DNA of 64,000 nucleotides from Thunnus maccoyii (Eukaryota; Chordata; Actinopteri; Scombriformes; Scombridae). Positions 23,092 through 35,205 of this stretch are shown here, piece after piece. The DNA is taken from NCBI RefSeq assembly GCF_910596095.1, contig NC_056537.1, forward strand, positions 378,574 to 442,573. Direction: 5' to 3'. A model generated the notes under the pieces. The model was given only the letters and a program-made list of their open reading frames with translations. It did no database searches and was not told the DNA's origin. Every line of letters starts with the position of its first letter. The first letter of the stretch is position 1. The position numbers were made by a program, and so were the translations under genes.

Positions 23092-26000
23092 GGGTTTGGG
23101 TAGGGTTAGGGTTAGGGTTAGGGTTAGGGTTAAAGTTAGGGTTGGGGTTAGGGTTAGAGTTAAGGTTAGGATAGGGTTAGGGTAGGGTTAGGTTAGGGTT
23201 AGGGGTAGGGTTAGGTTAGGGTTAGGGGTAGGGTTAGAGTAGGGTTTGGGTAGGGTTAGGGTGAGGGGTAGGATTAGAGTTAAGGTTAGGGTTAAAGTTA
23301 GGGTAAGGGTTAGGGTTAGAGTTAGGGTTAGGGTAGGGTTAGGGTAAGAGGGTTAGGGTTAGGGTTAGGGTTAAAGTTAGGGTTAAAGTTAGGGTTAGGG
23401 TTAAAGTTAGGGTTAGGTTAGGGTTAGAGTTAGGGTTAGGGTAGGGTTAGGGTAAGAGGGTTAGGGTTAGGGTAGGGTTAAAGTTAGGGTTAGGGGTAGG
23501 GTTAGAGTTAGGGTTTGGGGAGGGTTAGGGTGAGGGGTAGGGTTAAAGTTAGGGTTAGAGTTAGGGTTAGAGATAGGGTTAAAGTTAGGGTTAGGGGTAG
23601 GGTTAGAGTAGGGGTAGGGTAAGAGTTAGGGTTAGGGTTAGGGTTAAAGTTAGGGTTAGGGTAGGATTAGGGTCAGGGTAGGGTTAGAGTAGGGTTTGGG
23701 TAGGGTTAGGGTAAGAGTTAGGGTTAGGGTTAAAGTTAGGGTTAGGGTAGGATTAGGGTCAGGGTAGGGTTAGGGTAGGGTTAGGTTAGGGTTAGGGGTA
23801 GGGTTAGAGTAGGGTTTGGATAGGGTTAGGGTAGGATTAGGGTCAGGGTAGGGTTAGGGTAGGGTTAGGGTAAGAGTTAAGGTTAGGGTTAAAGTTAGGG
23901 TAAGGGTTAGAGTTAGGGTTTGGGTAGGGTTAGGTTAGGGTTAGGGGTAGGGTTAGAGTTAGGGTTTGGGTAGGGTTAGGGTGAGGTGTAGGGTTAGAGT
24001 TAAGGTTAGGGTTAAAGTTAGGGTAAGGGTTAGGGTTAGAGTTAGGGTTTGGGTAGGGTTAGGTTAGGGGTAGGGTTAGAGTTAGGGTTTGGGTAGGGTT
24101 AGGGTGAGGGGTAGGGTTAGAGTTAGGGTTTGGGTAGGGTTAGGGTGAGGGACAGGGTTAGGGTTGGGGTTAGGGTAGGGTTAGGGTGAGGTGTAGGGTT
24201 AGAGTTAAGGTTAGGGTTAAAGTTAGGGTAAGGGTTAGGGTTAGAGTTAGGGTTTGGGTAGGGTTAGGTTAGGGGTAGGGTTAGAGTTAGGGTTTGGGTA
24301 GGGTTAGGGTCAGGGTAGGGTTAGGGTAGGGTTAGGTTAGGGTTAGGGGTAGGGTTAGAGTAGGGTTTGGATAGGGTTAGGGTGAGGGGTAGGGTTAGAG
24401 TTAAGGTTAGGGTTAAAGTTAGGGTAAGGGTTAGAGTTAGGGTTTGGGTAGGGTTAGGTTAGGGTTAGGGGTAGGGTTAGAGTTAGGGTTTGGGTAGGGT
24501 TAGGGTGAGGTGTAGGGTTAGAGTTAAGGTTAGGGTTAAAGTTAGGGTAAGGGTTAGGGTTAGAGTTAGGGTTTGGGTAGGGTTAGGTTAGGGGTAGGGT
24601 TAGAGTTAGGGTTTGGGTAGGTTTAGGGTGAGGGGTAGGGTTAGAGTTAGGGTTTGGTTAGGGTTAGGGTGAGGGGTAGGGTTAGAGTTAGGGTTTGGGT
24701 AGGGTTAGGGTGAGGGGCAGGGTTAGGGTTAGGGTAGGGTTGGGGTTAGGGTAGGGTTAGGGTTAAAGTTAGGGTTAGGGTGAGGTGTAGGGTTAGAGTT
24801 AAGGTTAGGGTTAAAGTTAGGGTAAGGGTTAGGGTTAGAGTTAGGGTTTGGGTAGGGTTAAGTTAGGGGTAGGGTTAGAGTTAGGGTTTGGGTAGGGTTA
24901 GGGTGAGGGGCAGGGTTAAAGTTAGGGTTAGGGTAGGATTAGGGTCAGGGTAGGGTTAGGGTAGGGTTAGGTTAGGGTTAGGGGTAGGGTTAGAGTAGGG
25001 TTTGGATAGGGTTAGGGTGAGGGGTAGGGTTAGAGTTAAGGTTAGGGTTAAAGTTAGGGTAAGGGTTAGAGTTAGGGTTTGGGTAGGGTTAGGTTAGGGT
25101 TAGGGGGTAGGGTTAGAGTTAGGGTTTGGGTAGGGTTAGGGTGAGGTGTAGGGTTAGAGTTAAGGTTAGGGTTAAAGTTAGGGTAAGGGTTAGGGTTAGA
25201 GTTAGGGTTTGGGTAGGGTTAGGTTAGGGGTAGGGTTAGAGTTAGGGTTTGGGTAGGGTTAGGGTGAGGGGTAGGGTTAGAGTGAGGGTTTGGGTAGGGT
25301 TAGGGTGAGGGGCAGGGTTAGGGTTAGGGTTAGGGTAGGGTTGGGGTTAGGGTAGGGTTAGGGTTAAAGTTAGGGTTAGGTTGAGGTGTAAGGTTAGAGT
25401 TAAGGTTAGGGTTAAAGTTAGGGTAAGGGGTAGGGTTAGAGTTAGGGTTTGGGTAGGGTTGGGGTTAGGGTAGGGTTAGGGTTAAAGTTAGGGTTAGGGT
25501 GAGGTGTAGGGTTAGAGTTAAGGTTAGGGTTAAAGTTAGGGTAAGGGTTAGGGTTAGAGTTAGGGTTTGGGTAGGGTTAAGTTAGGGGTAGGGTTAGAGT
25601 TAGGGTTTGGGTAGGGTTAGGGTGAGGGGCAGGGTTAAAGTTAGGGTTAGGGTAGGATTAGGGTCAGGGTAGGGTTAGGGTAGGGTTAGGTTAGGGTTAG
25701 GGGTAGGGTTAGAGTAGGGTTTGGATAGGGTTAGGGTGAGGGGTAGGGTTAGAGTTAAGGTTAGGGTTAAAGTTAGGGTAAGGGTTAGAGTTAGGGTTTG
25801 GGTAGGGTTAGGTTAGGGTTAGGGGGTAGGGTTAGAGTTAGGGTTTGGGTAGGGTTAGGGTGAGGTGTAGGGTTAGAGTTAAGGTTAGGGTTAAAGTTAG
25901 GGTAAGGGTTAGGGTTAGAGTTAGGGTTTGGGTAGGGTTAGGTTAGGGGTAGGGTTAGAGTTAGGGTTTGGGTAGGGTTAGGGTGAGGGGTAGGGTTAGA

Positions 26001-29000
26001 GTTAGGGTTTGGGTAGGGTTAGGGTGAGGGGCAGGGTTAGGGTTAGGGTTAGGGTAGGGTTGGGGTTAGGGTAGGGTTAGGGTTAAAGTTAGGGTTAGGT
26101 TGAGGTGTAAGGTTAGAGTTAAGGTTAGGGTTAAAGTTAGGGTAAGGGGTAGGGTTAGAGTTAGGGTTTGGGTAGGGTTAGGGTGAGGGGCAGGGTTAGG
26201 GTTAGGGTAGGGTTGGGGTTAGGGTAGGGTTAGGGTTAAAGTTAGGGTTAGGTTGAGGTGTAAGGTTAGAGTTAAGGTTAGGGTTAAAGTTAGGGTAAGG
26301 GTTAGGGTTAGAGTTAGGGTTTGGGTAGGGTTAGGTTAGGGGTAGGGTTAGAGTTAGGGTTTAGGTAGGGTCAGGGTGAGGGGTAGGGTTAGAGTTAGGG
26401 TTTGGGTAGGGTTAGGGTGAGGGACAGGGTTAGGGTTAGGGTTAGGGTAGGATTAGGGTCAGGGTAGGGTTAGGGTAGGGTTAGGTTAGGGTTAGGGGTA
26501 GGGTTAGAGTAGGGTTTGGATAGGGTTAGGGTGAGGGGTAGGATTAGAGTTAAGGTTAGGGTTAAAGTTAGGGTAAGAGTTAGAGTTAGGGTTTGGGTAG
26601 GGTTAGGTTAGGGTTAGGGGTAGGGTTAGAGTTAGGGTTTGGGTAGGGTTAGGGTGAGGTGTAGGGTTAGAGTTAAGGTTAGGGTTAAAGTTAGGGTAAG
26701 GGTTAGGGTTAGAGTTAGGGTTTGGGTAGGGTTAGGTTAGGGGTAGGGTTAGAGTTAGGGTTTGGGTAGGGTTAGGGTGAGGGGTAGGGTTAGAGTTAGG
26801 GTTTGGGTAGGGTTAAGGTGAGGGTTAGGGTTAGGGTTAAAGTTAGGGTTAGGGTAGGGTTGGGGTTAGGGTTAGAGTTAGGGTTGGGGTTAGGGTTAGA
26901 GTTAAGGTTTGGATAGAGTTAGGGTAGTGTTGGGGTTAGGGTTAGGGTGAGGGGCAGGGTTAGGGTTAGGGTTAGAGTTAGGGTTTGGGTAGGGTTAGGT
27001 TAGGGGTAGGGTTAGAGTTAGGGTTTGGGTAGGGTTAGGGTGAGGGGTAGGGCTAGAGTTAGGGTTTGGGTAGGGTTAGGGTGAGGGGCAGGGTTAGGGT
27101 TAGGGTAAGAGTTAGGGTTAGGGTTAAAGTTAGGGTTAGGGTAGGATTAGGGTCAGGGTAGGGTTAGGGTAGGGTTAGGTTAGGGTTAGGGGTAGGGTTA
27201 GAGTAGGGTTTGGATAGGGTTAGGGTAGGATTAGGGTCAGGGTAGGGTTAGGGTAGGGTTCGGGTAAGAGTTAAGGTTAGGGTTAAAGTTAGGGTAAGGG
27301 TTAGAGTTAGGGTTTGGGTAGGGTTAGGTTAGGGTTAGGGGTAGGGTTAGAGTTAGGGTTTGGGTAGGGTTAGGGTGAGGTGTAGGGTTAGAGTTAAGGT
27401 TAGGGTTAAAGTTAGGGTAAGGGTTAGGGTTAGAGTTAGGGTTTGGGTAGGGTTAGGTTAGGGGTAGGGTTAGAGTTAGGGTTTGGGTAGGTTTAGGGTG
27501 AGGGGTAGGGTTAGAGTTAGGGTTTGGTTAGGGTTAGGGTGAGGGGTAGGGTTAGAGTTAGGGTTTGGGTAGGGTTAGGGTGAGGGGCAGGGTTAGGGTT
27601 AGGGTTAGGGTAGGGTTGGGGTTAGGGTAGGGTTAGGGTTAAAGTTAGGGTTAGGGTGAGGTGTAGGGTTAGAGTTAAGGTTAGGGTTAAAGTTAGGGTA
27701 AGGGTTAGGGTTAGAGTTAGGGTTTGGGTAGGGTTAAGTTAGGGGTAGGGTTAGAGTTAGGGTTTGGTTAGGGTTAGGGTGAGGGGCAGGGTTAAAGTTA
27801 GGGTTAGGGTAGGATTAGGGTCAGGGTAGGGTTAGGGTAGGGTTAGGTTAGGGTTAGGGGTAGGGTTAGAGTAGGGTTTGGATAGGGTTAGGGTGAGGGG
27901 TAGGGTTAGAGTTAAGGTTAGGGTTAAAGATAGGGTAAGGGTTAGAGTTAGGGTTTGGGTAGGGTTAGGTTAGGGTTAGGGGTAGGGTTAGAGTTAGGGT
28001 TTGGGTAGGGTTAGGGTGAGGTGTAGGGTTAGAGTTAAGGTTAGGGTTAAAGTTAGGGTAAGGGTTAGGGTTAGAGTTAGGGTTTGGGTAGGGTTAGGTT
28101 AGGGGTAGGGTTAGAGTTAGGGTTTGGGTAGGGTTAGGGTGAGGGGTAGGGTTAGAGTTAGGGTTTGGGTAGGGTTAAGGTGAGGGTTAGGGTTAGGGTT
28201 AAAGTTAGGGTTAGGGTAGGGTAGGGGTTAGGGTTAGAGTTAGGGTTGGGGTTAGGGTTAGAGTTAAGGTTTGGATAGAGTTAGGGTAGTGTTGGGGTTA
28301 GGGTGAGGGGCAGGGTTAGGGTTAGGGTAAGGGTTAGGGTTAGAGTTAGGGTTTGGGTAGAGTTAGGTTAGGGGTAGGGTTAGAGTTAGGGTTTGGGTAG
28401 GGTTAGGGTGAGGGGTAGGGTTAGAGTTAGGGTTTGGGTAGGGTTAGGGTGAGGGGCAGGGTTAGGGTTAGGGTTAGGGTTGGGGTTAGGGTAGGGTTAG
28501 GGTTAAAGTTAGGGTTAGGGTGAGGTGTAAGGTTAGAGTTAAGGTTAGGGTTAAAGTTAGGGTAAGGGTTAGGGTTAGAGTTAGGGTTTGGGTAGGGTTA
28601 GGTTAGGGGTAGGGTTAGAGTTAGGGTTTGGGTAGGGTTAGGGTGAGGGGCAGGGTTAAAGTTAGGGTTAGGGTAGGATTAGGGTGAGGGTAGGGTTAGG
28701 GTAGGGTTAGGTTAGGGTTAGGGGTAGGGTTAGAGTAGGGTTTGGATAGGGTTAGGGTGAGGGGTAGGGTTAGAGTTAAGGTTAGGGTTAAAGTTAGGGT
28801 AAGGGTTAGAGTTAGGGTTTGGGTAGGGTTAGGTTAGGGTTAGGGGTAGGGTTAGAGTTAGGGTTTGGGTAGGGTTAGGGTGAGGTGTAGGGTTAGAGTT
28901 AAGGTTAGGGTTAAAGTTAGGGTAAGGGTTAGGGTTAGAGTTAGGGTTTGGGTAGGGTTAGGGTGAGGGGTAGGGTTAGAGTTAGGGTTTGGGTAGGGTT

Positions 29001-29204
29001 AAGGTGAGGTTTAGGGTTAGGGTTAAAGTTAGGGTTAGGGTAGGGTTGGGGTTAGGGTTAGAGTTAGGGTTGGGGTTAGGGTTAGAGTTAAGGTTTGGAT
29101 AGTTAGGGTAGTGTTGGGGTTAGGGTTAGGGTGAGGGGCAGGGTTAGGGTAGGGTTAGGGTTTGAGTTAGGGTTTGGGTAGGGTTAAGGTGAGGGTTAGG
29201 GTTT
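23092..29204. repeat. 6.1-kb degenerate telomere-like (TTAGGG) block with higher-order repeats
   Basis: Almost every base belongs to TTAGGG or a one-step variant (TTAAAG, TTAGAG, TTTGGG, TAGGG, TGAGGGG), G-rich on the plus strand. Runs of perfect TTAGGG rarely exceed four. The marker TAGAGTAGGGTTTGGATAGG recurs near 23806, 24357, 24990, 25709, 26507, 27199, 27868 and 28731, giving a higher-order period of roughly 550-870 bp. Unique sequence lies on both sides, so it is interstitial and not a chromosome end. Confidence 0.95.
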
Positions 29205-30750
29205 TGGGCCCTCTAGTGGTCATTATGGGGCCCAAAGTGACCCACATATGGGAGAAGTTTGCCTTCAGGGCTTTCTGCCAGAAAGCCTTTCTAACAGAAA
29301 TCCAACCACTTTCCTCCAGCAGCCAATAGAATCAAACAAGGCTCCAGCCAATGACGTGCCGTTTTCACTTTCACCACATATCCAGCTCTCGACCAACCAT
29401 CCATAGCTTTCTTCATTGGTAAGTATTAAAGTTATTGAAGTTACACTGTTTATTTAAATACAAAATACTTATTGGTTACTGTGTAGCTAAGCTACTATGT
29501 CTGTTATCACTTAAGAGAAAACAAAATCTAAAATATGAAAGTTAACAAGCTAATGTTAGCTTACTCGCTACATTTTTGTAGGAAATGCAAAACTAACATT
29601 ACTGTCAGCCCCTTAGCAGTCGAAGGCAAATTTAGTTGAAAATTTTCATCCAGTCTGCTGAATCAAGTGTTTTATCACTGGCAGCTAGTGAGATAAACCA
29701 TCTTTTTCTGAGAAAAGTTAGCAATGTTAGGTAACAATAATATCAGTTGTCTTTCTGCCATAAAGGTTATTGCATTTATCACCGGCAGTTGATAATATCT
29801 ACTGTATTTCTGTATCTTTGTGTTCACAAATGTGTATATTACCAGCAATGTGTTTGTATATGCAGACTATAAAGTAAAGAAATGTTCTAAATAACAGAAT
29901 AAATCAGACTGAAGGCAAAAGTCCAGTTTGCAGTTGAATCACCAGGAGAGATGTAAAAATCCTCTGTCAATGACTGAAAACAGTTTAACACCAAATATTA
30001 TATTTCATGACTGAAATTTGTTTAAATTGGTCAAATGATCTTTAGTCCACTGAGGGAGAACTTTAGTTACAATAAAAACTAAAGCTACAATTCCTACACT
30101 GTTCATCTGTGGATGTAAACACCATCAAAGCAAAGAGGAAAAATTAACATATCAAAGTCATTTATTTCCTTTATGGAGTTAAACTTAAAACATTTTCTTT
30201 TCAGAGTTAAATAGAGTGGAGATGTGTTGCTGGAGTTTCATGCCTGCTCTCTGAGTCTCCAACTGAACCTACTAAGACAAAGAAGACCCCCTCCCTTCAG
30301 GGTGGACAAAATATCAGGAACTCTTTTCATTAAAACGCACTGCAGCACACCACCACCCACCACAACCTCAATAATAAATAAAAAGAAATATCACCTTTCT
30401 GAAAATGAATTTAATTAATAACATTGTATTTTAATTTACTGGATCTTTGTGCAGTTGATGTACAAATGTATTAATTCTTCATCTTGTTTTTGTCACATGA
30501 CCTGTCATCAATAAAAGATTTACTCTACTTTTCATTCAACAGTCACGACTTTAGTGACTTCATCCTATAGATTGTGACAAAGGGGATGTCCTCATGGTTT
30601 TATGAAATTTGAGGAATTTTAAACAGTGAATGTGATCTGCAGGCTTTGATTGGATGTAAGGCTGCATGTTGCATGTGGCCTGTGTGTGATCACTTCCTGC
30701 TTCCTGACAGGATTCATCATTCAGGAAAGTTGATCCAGAGTTGAGCTGTA
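29205..30750. other. chrm4 5' flank, non-coding, with AATAAA near 30510
   Basis: Unique sequence with no recognised coding exon. It starts with GGGCCCTCTAGTGGTC. A perfect 9-bp-arm palindrome, GGCTTTCTGCCAGAAAGCC, lies at 29269-29287. An AATAAA at 30510-30515 could end a plus-strand transcript. A chrm4 5' UTR exon may lie here but cannot be placed. Confidence 0.5.
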
Positions 30751-30759
30751 AACTCTGCC

Positions 30760-30915
30760 ATGAAGGAGGACAAAGACGTTACTACGGTGAAGGGAGGACA
30801 TTTCGCTTCGTTTGATAACATTAGAAGTGAAGTTAGATGTTTCTGTTGCTTCCCGACTCATTTTAAAAAAGACGAGAGAGAGCAGCTGTGGTCGAGCGAG
30901 CTAGAGGGTGAATGA
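30760..30915 (+). other. small open frame, 51 codons, unrecognised
   Basis: An ATG-started frame begins MKEDKDVTTVKGGHFASF and contains a CFCCF cluster. I recognise no family. The surrounding sequence looks like a dispersed fish repeat, so a real protein is doubtful. Confidence 0.15.
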
Positions 30916-31971
30916 AGAGAGGGAGTGGTGGTAGTGAGAGAGCCGGTGAATCAGATCAATTAAACATTATTTTCTGATTGTTTCACAGCACAAATAAACA
31001 GACCCACACCTCCACAACGCCTGATCTGGTCTGAATACTGAGTTTATTCAGAGAAAAAATTCCAAATTACAATAAATTATTTGTTTTTACTGCAGATGTG
31101 TTGCATTTAATTACCACCCATGATTCATCCTAAATTTGATTTTAAGAAGGGAAAACATCATTCAACACGTTATTTCTTTAAGTTAGTGGGTATTTATAAT
31201 TCCCTCCACTTATTTAAGACATCTATCTTTTTAATAGGCTGTTAAGGATGGTGGGGTGGGGCGCAATACACAAGTAAAATTAACTTGATTTCATGAATTG
31301 TTGCATTTTTTACTGACAGAATTAAACCATGTTGTGTACACCGTCACTGAAAAATACAAATCAAACAAAAACAATACCACAATGATTTATGATGAATTAA
31401 TTTCATGGGACCAGTATGAGCTACTGGATGAACCATCTCTTCTAATCATCCAGTAAATTACAAGACAAACTAAATCAATGTACTCTTACACATTACAGCA
31501 TCTAGACATGAACAAAAATGGGGTTTTTTAGCAGTAATGCTGCAAAATTGTTGTAGTTGTAGAATTTTACTTGTAGTGAAACAGTCTGCAGGATTCTGAC
31601 TGTTATTATACATATATGAATATGATGACATACAGAGAGGAGACAAAGAGCTGTATAAATAAAGTTTATTATTACACCCATAGTCAATAATAACTACAGC
31701 TGTTTCTAAAGGTGCTTTCATTCATTCAGTAATTTGCAGGTGTTTAACAATGATTTTTGGACATTTATCAGAGAGGATGTGGCAATTAGGTCCCAATGAT
31801 AAGAAACAACTTTAAAAAGTGTTATGTTGGTCAGGTTGTTTTGTTGTTGTTGTTATTGTTGTTTTTTTACTGACATAAGACACCCAGTGTGTAGTTTTGT
31901 GTGTCAAACTAAATAGTGAGCATGTTAGGTTGTTTCTTAAAAACTCTATAATGAACACATGTCCTGTATAT

Positions 31972-32046
<75 letters not shown>

Positions 32047-32146
32047 TAAGATGTATATGCAGACAATATGTTTTCATTGTCTGAAAATAATAAAGTCAAA
32101 TATCCTACAAAGTGTTGTAGGTCAATGCAATAAATAATGTCAGATT
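30916..32146. other. chrm4 upstream intron/flank with CA and TA microsatellites
   Basis: AT-rich DNA. A (CA)n(TA)n tract at about 31972-32044 and a GT run at about 32146-32163 lead to the chrm4 acceptor. No other gene was seen. Confidence 0.65.
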
Positions 32147-32176
32147 GTGTGTGTGTGTGTGTGTTTTCAGGGAAAC

Positions 32177-33505
32177 ATGGGACCTGATCTGAACACCTCC
32201 GCCTGGCTCCGCCCCTGCACCAACACCTCCTGTCCAATCAGAGCGTCATGCCTGTACAGCACGGCTCAGCTGATCTTCATCGTCATGGCAACCACCTCCC
32301 TGAGCGGCATCACCGTTGTGGGCAACATGTTGGTGATCCTGTCCATCAAAGTAAACCGTCACCTGCGGACCATCAACAATTACTTCCTGTTGAGCCTGGC
32401 GACGGCTGACCTGATCGTCGGCCTGGTGTCCATGAACCTGTACACGCTGTACCTGGCGTGCGGCTTCTGGCCGTTGGGGGCGGTGGTCTGCGACATGTGG
32501 CTGGTGGTGGACCATGTGGTGAGCAGCGCGTCTGTCATGAACCTGCTGATCATCAGTTTGGATCGGTTCTTCTGCCTGACGCGTCCACTCAGCTACCCGG
32601 TGCAGCGGACGGGCCGGATGGCCGGGCTGATGATCGCCGCTGCCTGGCTGCTGTCCATCGTCTTGTGGACACCCGCCATCCTCTACTGGCAGTCCGCCGG
32701 GGGCAAACGTGTGGTCCGCGATGGAGAGTGTTACACACAGCTCCTCGCCAGCCCCACCGTCACCCTTGGGACAACGCTGCCCTCCTTCTACCTGCCGGCG
32801 CTCATCATGATCATTCTGTATGGCCGTGTGTCCGCCGCCAGCCGCAGCCGACTGAGCACGCTCCAATCAGAGCAAGGTACGCTCAGGACATCCAATCCGT
32901 CCATTAAAGACTTCCTGTTGAAACGACGCAGCTGGGTGACCAGCGACCCAGGCTCAGAGCTTTCTCAGAACCAGTCAGAGTCCAGCATGCCAACGCCCCG
33001 CAGGAACAGGAAACTGTCCAGAAGTCCCTGCGACACCTGCGAGCTGGCAGATTCCTCGCTGTCTCTTCCTCAGCATGTCTCTCGCACCACTGTGCTGCAC
33101 ACCAGCGAAGAAGATGACAAAATGGAGAACGACTCATCGTCCAACACAGAGCTCCACAGAGCAGCCTCGGCAGCGTTCTCCGCCTTCCCCGGCTTCAATT
33201 CTCAGGAGCGCAGGAGGCGTCGAGTGATGGCGAGGGAGAGGAGGGTCACCAAGACCATCCTGGCCATCTTGCTGGCCTTCATCCTCACCTGGGCGCCGTA
33301 CAACATCATAGCCGTCATCGCCACTTTCTGTCATGTCTGCATCCCCAACGTGCTGTGGACCACCGGCTACTGGCTGTGCTACGTCAACAGCGCCATCAAT
33401 CCCGGCTGCTACGCTCTGTGCAACACCACCTTCAGGAAGACCTTCTGCAGCCTGCTGCGCTGTCGCGGTACCAAGCTGCGACTTTGCTGCAGAAGGAAAC
33501 TGTGA
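32177..33505 (+). CDS. chrm4: chrm4, muscarinic acetylcholine receptor M4-like, complete
   Basis: A seven-helix, Gi/o-coupled acetylcholine receptor of the plasma membrane, 442 residues against 479 in human M4. The start is the ATG at 32177, six bases after acceptor TGTTTTCAG; a frame extending upstream reads only the GT tract. Two NTS glycosylation sites lie in the N-terminus. Helices lie at about 30-54, 66-88, 103-124, 147-168, 188-210, 361-382 and 397-418. Asp112 (amine-binding) is present, as are the Cys105-Cys185 disulfide pair, Trp372-Ala-Pro-Tyr375-Asn376 and Tyr398/Tyr402. NPGCY and the M2/M4-type [12 protein letters not shown] are present too. The long third loop spans about 215-355. 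Oddities: His113 replaces the usual Tyr, Ser117 replaces Asn, and the DRY motif is Asp129-Arg-Phe131. The coding sequence is intronless as in the family. Synteny with ambra1 and mdk supports M4 over M2. Confidence 0.95.
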   Translation: MGPDLNTSAWLRPCTNTSCPIRASCLYSTAQLIFIVMATTSLSGITVVGNMLVILSIKVNRHLRTINNYFLLSLATADLIVGLVSMNLYTLYLACGFWPLGAVVCDMWLVVDHVVSSASVMNLLIISLDRFFCLTRPLSYPVQRTGRMAGLMIAAAWLLSIVLWTPAILYWQSAGGKRVVRDGECYTQLLASPTVTLGTTLPSFYLPALIMIILYGRVSAASRSRLSTLQSEQGTLRTSNPSIKDFLLKRRSWVTSDPGSELSQNQSESSMPTPRRNRKLSRSPCDTCELADSSLSLPQHVSRTTVLHTSEEDDKMENDSSSNTELHRAASAAFSAFPGFNSQERRRRRVMARERRVTKTILAILLAFILTWAPYNIIAVIATFCHVCIPNVLWTTGYWLCYVNSAINPGCYALCNTTFRKTFCSLLRCRGTKLRLCCRRKL

Positions 33506-34560
33506 TGATGCTGCCGCAGCAGGAAGCTGCGATGACATCGCTGCAGCTCTCAGTTTCAGCTGAAGGACACGTTTGTCACCGGTCACCTGACAGTCAGTGA
33601 TGAGACTGTTTCCACAGCCTGAGAATGTGTTTGCATTGTTGCAGAACAGAGTCGGGAGGAGAAGCAGCTGCTGGTTTCCTCTCCTGGATGATGTCACCAG
33701 ACTGCAGCGTCATGTTCTCTTCTTTCCATTTCTTCAGCTTTGTTTCTTAGAACTTTTCCCATCAGTTTGGAACAGCTAATGCCTCCAAAAACTACAATAC
33801 CCATGAGCATCAGCCTCAGTTGTGAATCAGAGCTGGAACTTCGTTGTATCGGAACACTTCAAAGTTTGATCCAGAGTCTCAAAGTTAAATGATTTGAACA
33901 GCTGAATATGAAAAGTGTGAGCTCTGTGATTGGATGTTTGTTCATGAAGTGCACTTTGGGAGTCATAGTTTACTTCAGTTCTCATGTCCAAAGGCTTGTA
34001 CCTTTTTTTGTTTGTTTTTGTAATCAAAGAAGCAGCAGCAATGATGGAGCCTGGAGGCCTTAAATAACTCCAACTTTACACCAACAGACTTAAGATCAGG
34101 GAAGTCATTTATCTAGTTTCCAGCTAACAGCACGACTCTGTGGAGTTTGAGCATGAAGTTCCTGTCAGCCTGTACTTTGAGATTAATGCTAATAAAGCTC
34201 AGTTCTACCTCCAGGTGGCACCAAAGCGGACACAGAGTGGCTTTAGCATGTATGCTAAAACATGCTAAAAGCTAACATGCATGCTCACTGGGAGAGTTAT
34301 TGGTTGCTGTAATGATTCCAAACTGGCTGAGATCAAACTGATTCAGCTCAATAATGTCTAAAGTTCAGCTGAAGTTAACTGAGTTGAGTGAAGTGGAGAT
34401 CTGCCATATTTACAGCCTGATTGGTACAAAATTCCATGTTTGTTTCCCTGCTGAGCTGCAGAGGACAGAAACATAAAGAGACAGTTTGTACTAAAAAGAA
34501 ACTTTGGAAGATCAACACTTGATTTGTTTAGCTGAGACAGACATTAAAGGACGAGTTCAC
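33506..34560 (+). other. chrm4: chrm4 3' UTR, with AATAAA at 34191
   Basis: Unique, mostly non-coding DNA follows the stop. An AATAAA hexamer at 34191-34196 is a plausible polyadenylation signal and would give a UTR of about 0.7 kb. A CTCF-like CCTCCAGGTGGCAC motif lies at 34208-34221. Confidence 0.5.
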
Positions 34561-34597
34561 AGTTGTTTAAGTGAGTCTTAAACCAACAGTCAGTCTT

Positions 34598-34942
34598 CAA
34601 ATGAACATTAAAGCTGTGTTTCTTGCTGTAATCATTCCTCCTGTTCATACTGACCATTAGAAGATCCCTTCATAATGACCTTACAATGGAAGTGATGGAG
34701 GACAAAATCCACAGTCCTCCTTCTGTGCAAACATGTATTTAAAGTTTATCTGAAGCTAATATGAAGCTTCAGCGTCCACATGAGTCAAATCAAGTAGATA
34801 TCTTTCAACGTTACAGTCTTTTTAGTGCCAAAGTTCCTCTTTTTGTTACTATACTTCCACCTGCAGCTCAACAGGGAAACACTGTCCGAGGAAACACAAA
34901 GACTGTAAATGTGTCAGATATCCACTTGATATGACTAACTCT
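34598..34942 (+). repeat. interspersed repeat, copy A (second copy at 50015)
   Basis: About 340 bp starting near AAATGAACATTAAAGCTGTG and ending near ATCCACTTGATATGACTAAC are nearly identical to 50015-50345 in the same orientation. The differences are two small indels. The 50-kb copy continues into an inverted half and shows that the family is a fold-back element; this copy has lost that half. Confidence 0.88.
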
Positions 34943-35205
34943 GATATGACTATGAGTTTACATAGAAGGTCAACAGAAAGATATGATTATACTAAATGTG
35001 CTTGTAATCCACAACTTTATGTATACGTTTCATAAACATACAGAGACAAGCAGGAGAAAAGAGAGACTGAACACAAGCTTACAGCTAACATCAGGGTAGT
35101 CGGTACGTTTGCTGAAGTCACTTCCTGTCTGAACTCACCTGTAGGAAGGAATCTCCTGACAGATACTTGTCAGACAAGGACAGCAAGTACTGTACTGAAG
35201 GGTTC

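Noticed and set aside
23092..29204. Chromosome end (true telomere)
   Set aside because: Unique sequence and genes continue on both sides, and the repeat is highly degenerate.
31812..32237. 141-codon minus-strand frame upstream of chrm4
   Set aside because: Mostly TA/CA microsatellite (Tyr-Ile and Cys-Val runs).
32246..32866. 206-codon minus-strand frame and other frames over 32246-33697
   Set aside because: Shadows of the GC-rich chrm4 coding sequence, without family resemblance.
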